A stretch of DNA of 24,434 nucleotides from CAZCDM01 sp964497475 (GTDB lineage Bacteria > Planctomycetota > Phycisphaerae > SM23-33): contig CAZCDM010000017.1 of NCBI GenBank assembly GCA_964497475.1, positions 1-24,434 of the forward strand. Direction: 5' to 3'. Under the pieces are notes generated by a model, which did not search any database, was not told the origin of the DNA, and was given only the letters and a program-made list of their open reading frames with translations. This document shows positions 21,934 through 24,434 of the stretch, one piece after another. The position numbers and the translations under genes are program-made. The number at the start of each line of letters is the position of its first letter. Within the stretch, counting starts at the first letter, position 1.

Positions 21934-22376
21934 TTATAGAATATACCGATCTTCGAACGGAATGTCATGTCGTTTCAGCAAGGCAGCAGTTCGTCGCGAA
22001 ATGTCAATTTTGCATGATGGGCTGTCTGCGCTGCAATGTATTCCATCACCTTTGGAACAACCGAGTGGGATACGGTAAAGGAGGCGTATCCATCCTGCCA
22101 TCTGAAATCACGCAACGCGGGAAAGGTATCGTGAACCCATCTGCTGGAATTGCTCTTGATGAAACGAACGGCATCGGCGATGGAGATGGTGGGCGGCAAG
22201 GCGATCAGGAGATGGATGTGATCGGCCGGGCCATTGGCTGAGCGTAATTGGCCACCAAGCTCGCGCAGAATACCGCCAGTATATTCAACCAGCCGAGGCA
22301 TGAGATCAGCCCCAAGCAGGTTGGCCCGCCCCTTGGTAGAGTAAACGATGTGATAGTTGTGATTCGTGAAGGACAT
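21934..22376 (-). pseudogene. REP-associated tyrosine transposase (IS200-like, Y1), frameshifted
   Basis: Y1-type transposase that would cut and rejoin single-stranded hairpin DNA through a 5'-phosphotyrosine. The start MSFTNHNYHIVYSTKGR, the HUH motif in PADHIHLLIALPP (His53, His55), FRWQDGYASFTVSHS and MEYIAAQTAHHAKLTF, with Tyr113 as likely nucleophile, are all present. The frame stops early at TGA 21975-21977 after 133 residues. Shifting frame at about 21984 restores the usual family tail ALLKRHDIPFEDRYIL up to TAA at 21934-21936, giving about 147 residues. One base appears to be missing near 21984-21986. No slippery heptamer is visible, so programmed frameshifting is unlikely. The catalytic core is intact but the C-terminal helix is lost. 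ATG 22376 has only a weak ribosome site. Confidence 0.8.
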
Positions 22377-22392
22377 GTTTCCATGCCTACTT

Positions 22393-22536
22393 TCGCCCCT
22401 TCGGGGCTGAAATGCAAGGCCGCCGAGTTCCGGGGGCTTGCGCCCCCGGCTACCACCTTTCGCCGCTTCGCGGCTGGGAGTTGCCGACTGCGACTCCGAG
22501 GGGCTGTTTGACGGTGGCCTTTCGCCCCTTCGGGGC
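22393..22536. repeat. Right palindromic repeat block of the RAYT island
   Basis: Hairpins at 22395-22407 (GCCCC-TTC-GGGGC), 22430-22449 (CCGGGGGC-TTGC-GCCCCCGG), 22462-22474 (GCCGC-TTC-GCGGC) and 22524-22536 (GCCCC-TTC-GGGGC). Three of them start with the same lead CTTTCGCC. Loops are TTC here but GAA on the left, so the block is inverted relative to the left one. Confidence 0.75.
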
Positions 22537-22561
22537 GGGAGGCGTATGGCGAGGCAATCGA

Positions 22562-24055
22562 TCAGCCCACGATGGCGGGTGGGACGAGCGGGCCGAGGTC
22601 GCAGGCGGTTTCGAGCTGTCTTGCTGCGGCGAAGAGCGTTGGCTCGGAAAGCACCGGTCCGATGAGCTGCACACCGACGGGCAGGCCGGCGGGGGTGAAC
22701 CCGGCCGGTACGGAAATGCCCGGCAGCCCGGCGAGGTTGAGGCTGACGGTGTAGATGTCGGCGAGGTACATTTCGAGCGGGTCGGCGGTTTTGGCCCCCA
22801 GCTCGAACGCGGCCGTGGGTGTGGTGGGCGTGAGGATCAGGTCGCAGGATGCAAAGGCGGTGGTGAAATCCTCGGCGATGCGGCGGCGGACCTTTAGGGC
22901 CTTGTTGTAGTAGGCGTCGTAGTAGCCGCTGGAAAGGGCATAGGTGCCGAGCATGATGCGGCGTTTGACTTCCGGGCCGAGCGACTCGCGGCGTGACTTG
23001 CAGTACAGTTCGACGATGTCGTCGACTTTTTCAGCGGTGCGGTGGCCGTAGTGGACGCCGTCGTAACGGGCGAGGTTGCTGGAGGCTTCGGCGGTGGCGA
23101 CGACGTAGTAGCAGGCCACGGCGAAGCTGGAGAGGTTGCCGGCCTCGTCGATGTCGATTCGGCTGTGGGGCAGGGAGACGTCGACGAGCTGGACTCCGGC
23201 GGCGGCGAGGTTGTCGCAGGCAGCGTCGAAGACCGCGGCGATCTCGTCGCGCATGCCGGTGAGGAACTCGCCCGGTATGCCGATGCGCAGCGGGCCTGGG
23301 GCGTTGTCGACCGCCGCGAGGTAGTCGGGCACGGCTGCGTCGATGCTGGTTGCGTCGCGGGGGTCCTGGCCGGCGAGGATGGCCGTCAGCAGGGCGGTGT
23401 CGGCTACGTCGCGTGTCATCGGGCCGATCTGATCGAGGCTCGATCCGAACGCGACCAGGCCGAAGCGGCTGACGCGGCCGTAGGTTGGCTTGCACCCGAC
23501 GATGCCGCAGAAGCTGGCTGGCTGGCGGATCGAGCCACCGGTGTCCGAGCCGATGGCGGCGGCGGCGAGTCGACCGGCCACGGCAGCGGCCGAGCCGCCG
23601 GAGGACCCGCCGGGCACGCGGGCGTTGTCCCAGGGGTTGCGCGTGGGGCCCAAGGCGCTGTTCTCGCAGGACGAGCCCATGGCGAACTCGTCGAGGTTGG
23701 TCTTGCCGAGGATGACCGCGCCGGCGTCGAGGAGTTTTTGCACGGCGGTGGCGGTGTAGGGCGAGCGGTAGTCTGCGAGGTATTTGCTCGAGCAGGTGGT
23801 CCGCCCGAAGGTGGTCGCGAGGTTGTCCTTCAGTGCGATGGGCACGCCGGCCAGCGGGCCTTGTACATCGCCGGCGTCGACGGCGCGGGCGCGGGCGATG
23901 GCCGCCTCGGGGAAGACTTCGTTATAGCAGTTCAGTTCGCCGTCGAGCCGATCGATGGCGTCGAGGTAGGCGGTGGTGGCCGCCTCGGCGGTGGTCTCGC
24001 CGCAGCGGATCGCCTCGGCGAGCTGCCGGACGGTCAGTTCGCGCAGGTCGCTCAC
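22562..24055 (-). CDS. gatA: Asp-tRNA(Asn)/Glu-tRNA(Gln) amidotransferase subunit A
   Basis: A 497-residue amidase-signature enzyme that hydrolyses glutamine (or asparagine) and feeds ammonia to GatB. The catalytic triad is visible: Lys76 (ALKDNL), Ser151 (VPGGSSGGSAAAVAG) and the nucleophile Ser175 (GSDTGGSIRQPA). FCGIVGCKPTYGRVSRFGLV and LAGLPGISVPAGFTPAGLPV are further family segments. The start is GTG 24055, overlapping the gatC stop as GTGA, so translation is coupled. The stop lies at 22562, 26 nt from the right repeat block of the RAYT island. Confidence 0.97.
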   Translation of the reverse strand: MSDLRELTVRQLAEAIRCGETTAEAATTAYLDAIDRLDGELNCYNEVFPEAAIARARAVDAGDVQGPLAGVPIALKDNLATTFGRTTCSSKYLADYRSPYTATAVQKLLDAGAVILGKTNLDEFAMGSSCENSALGPTRNPWDNARVPGGSSGGSAAAVAGRLAAAAIGSDTGGSIRQPASFCGIVGCKPTYGRVSRFGLVAFGSSLDQIGPMTRDVADTALLTAILAGQDPRDATSIDAAVPDYLAAVDNAPGPLRIGIPGEFLTGMRDEIAAVFDAACDNLAAAGVQLVDVSLPHSRIDIDEAGNLSSFAVACYYVVATAEASSNLARYDGVHYGHRTAEKVDDIVELYCKSRRESLGPEVKRRIMLGTYALSSGYYDAYYNKALKVRRRIAEDFTTAFASCDLILTPTTPTAAFELGAKTADPLEMYLADIYTVSLNLAGLPGISVPAGFTPAGLPVGVQLIGPVLSEPTLFAAARQLETACDLGPLVPPAIVG

Positions 24056-24357
24056 GAGCCTTCTCCCAAAACGCGGGGGACCTTGTAGAAGTTCTCGATG
24101 CGCTGGGGGGCGTTGGCCAGGGCGGCGTCGACATCGAGCGACTCGGCTGGGGTATCCTCGGCCAGGACGTTGGTCTGCTCGACGGCGTGGGCCATGGGGG
24201 CGGTTTCGTCGAGATCGTCGAGCTGCTGGAGCTTATCGACGGAGGTGAGGATCTCGCCGAGCTGGGCGGTGAAGGTGGAGACCTCCTCGTCGGTCAGTTC
24301 GATGCGGCTGAGCCGGGCGATGTAGCGGACCAGATTTTCGTCGATGTGCTGGGTCAT
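24052..24357 (-). CDS. gatC: Asp-tRNA(Asn)/Glu-tRNA(Gln) amidotransferase subunit C
   Basis: A 101-residue subunit that wraps around the GatA-GatB interface and stabilises the complex. The N-terminal helices RYIARLSRIELTDEEVSTFT and LGEILTSVDKLQQLD are typical. The tail contains APMAHAVEQTNVLAEDTP and RIENFYKVPRVLG, the usual GatC ending. ATG 24357 is the first gene of the gatC-gatA unit, with a promoter-like sequence 23-51 nt upstream. Confidence 0.95.
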   Translation of the reverse strand: MTQHIDENLVRYIARLSRIELTDEEVSTFTAQLGEILTSVDKLQQLDDLDETAPMAHAVEQTNVLAEDTPAESLDVDAALANAPQRIENFYKVPRVLGEGS

Positions 24358-24379
24358 GGTGGGGTTGCGGCAGGGGGCT

Positions 24380-24408
24380 ATCTTTGGTCAATTGCGGGTG
24401 GTTGTCAA
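24380..24408 (-). promoter_or_regulatory. Candidate promoter of gatC-gatA
   Basis: A perfect TTGACA on the minus strand (24403-24408), a 17-nt spacer and AAAGAT (24380-24385; only half matches the -10 consensus). The rest of 24358-24434 shows nothing else recognised. Confidence 0.35.
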
Positions 24409-24434
24409 CTGTCGGCGGCGGGAAAATGGCGGAG

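Larger units (their letters stand above)
21842..22536. mobile_element. RAYT (IS200-like) island between gatA and gatB
   Basis: A tyrosine transposase gene lies between two blocks of palindromes whose orientations mirror each other. The whole stretch from gatA stop to gatB start (22561-21771) is this island plus short flanks. No terminal target duplication or tnpB gene is seen, which agrees with REP-associated transposases rather than a complete insertion sequence. Confidence 0.6.

Noticed and set aside
21842..22536. CRISPR array
   Set aside because: The repeats are few, palindromic, of unequal spacing and in opposite orientations, and they flank a transposase gene; no regular repeat-spacer pattern.

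Overview
The window is GC-rich bacterial chromosome (about two thirds G+C by eye) with dense, often overlapping genes. The gene set (a COG2401-type ATPase-acetyltransferase, a DUF4091 lipoprotein, a PDZ-bearing MsbA-like exporter, a GH-like protein, GatCAB) and the style of the intergenic palindromes fit Planctomycetota, probably Phycisphaerae. That placement is an inference from protein character; no rRNA is present.

Left part (1-2600, + strand) is accessory. It holds the 3' end of an ABC-ATPase/GNAT fusion gene, a cluster of intergenic palindromes, and a phage-type terminase large-subunit gene interrupted by two in-frame stop codons. Next come two + strand housekeeping genes: a class IV aminotransferase (PabC/IlvE-like), apparently read from a leaderless promoter, and an overlapping Nif3-like metal protein. 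A hairpin at 4610-4644 separates these from a long convergent minus-strand array.

Minus-strand block A (15596 down to 4660): scpA-ridA, then an MsbA-like ABC exporter with its own promoter, a large DUF4091 lipoprotein overlapping the exporter gene by 55 nt, a membrane-anchored protein overlapping that by 11 nt, pabB, a precorrin-2 dehydrogenase-like gene, and hemA (ATGA overlap). The last three link chorismate/folate and tetrapyrrole synthesis.

Minus-strand block B (19523 down to 15635): a small PepSY-type membrane protein, trpS, a DUF4258/DUF2283 toxin-antitoxin-like pair, and a glycoside-hydrolase-like gene overlapping the DUF2283 gene. A divergent promoter region at 19571-19637 also drives a + strand lipoprotein that ends at a clear hairpin terminator.

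Right part (24357 down to 20295): gatC-gatA-gatB for tRNA-dependent amidation. The operon is split between gatA and gatB by an island carrying an IS200/REP-associated tyrosine transposase gene with a one-base frameshift near its 3' end. Mirrored composite palindromic repeats flank the transposase.

The most notable items are the interrupted terminase beside the COG2401-like gene, the RAYT island with 59-nt mirror-image repeats inside gatCAB, the PDZ-like domain between TM1 and TM2 of the exporter, and a -10 box/6-nt/ATG arrangement predicting leaderless mRNAs. I found no CRISPR array, tRNA, rRNA or complete prophage.
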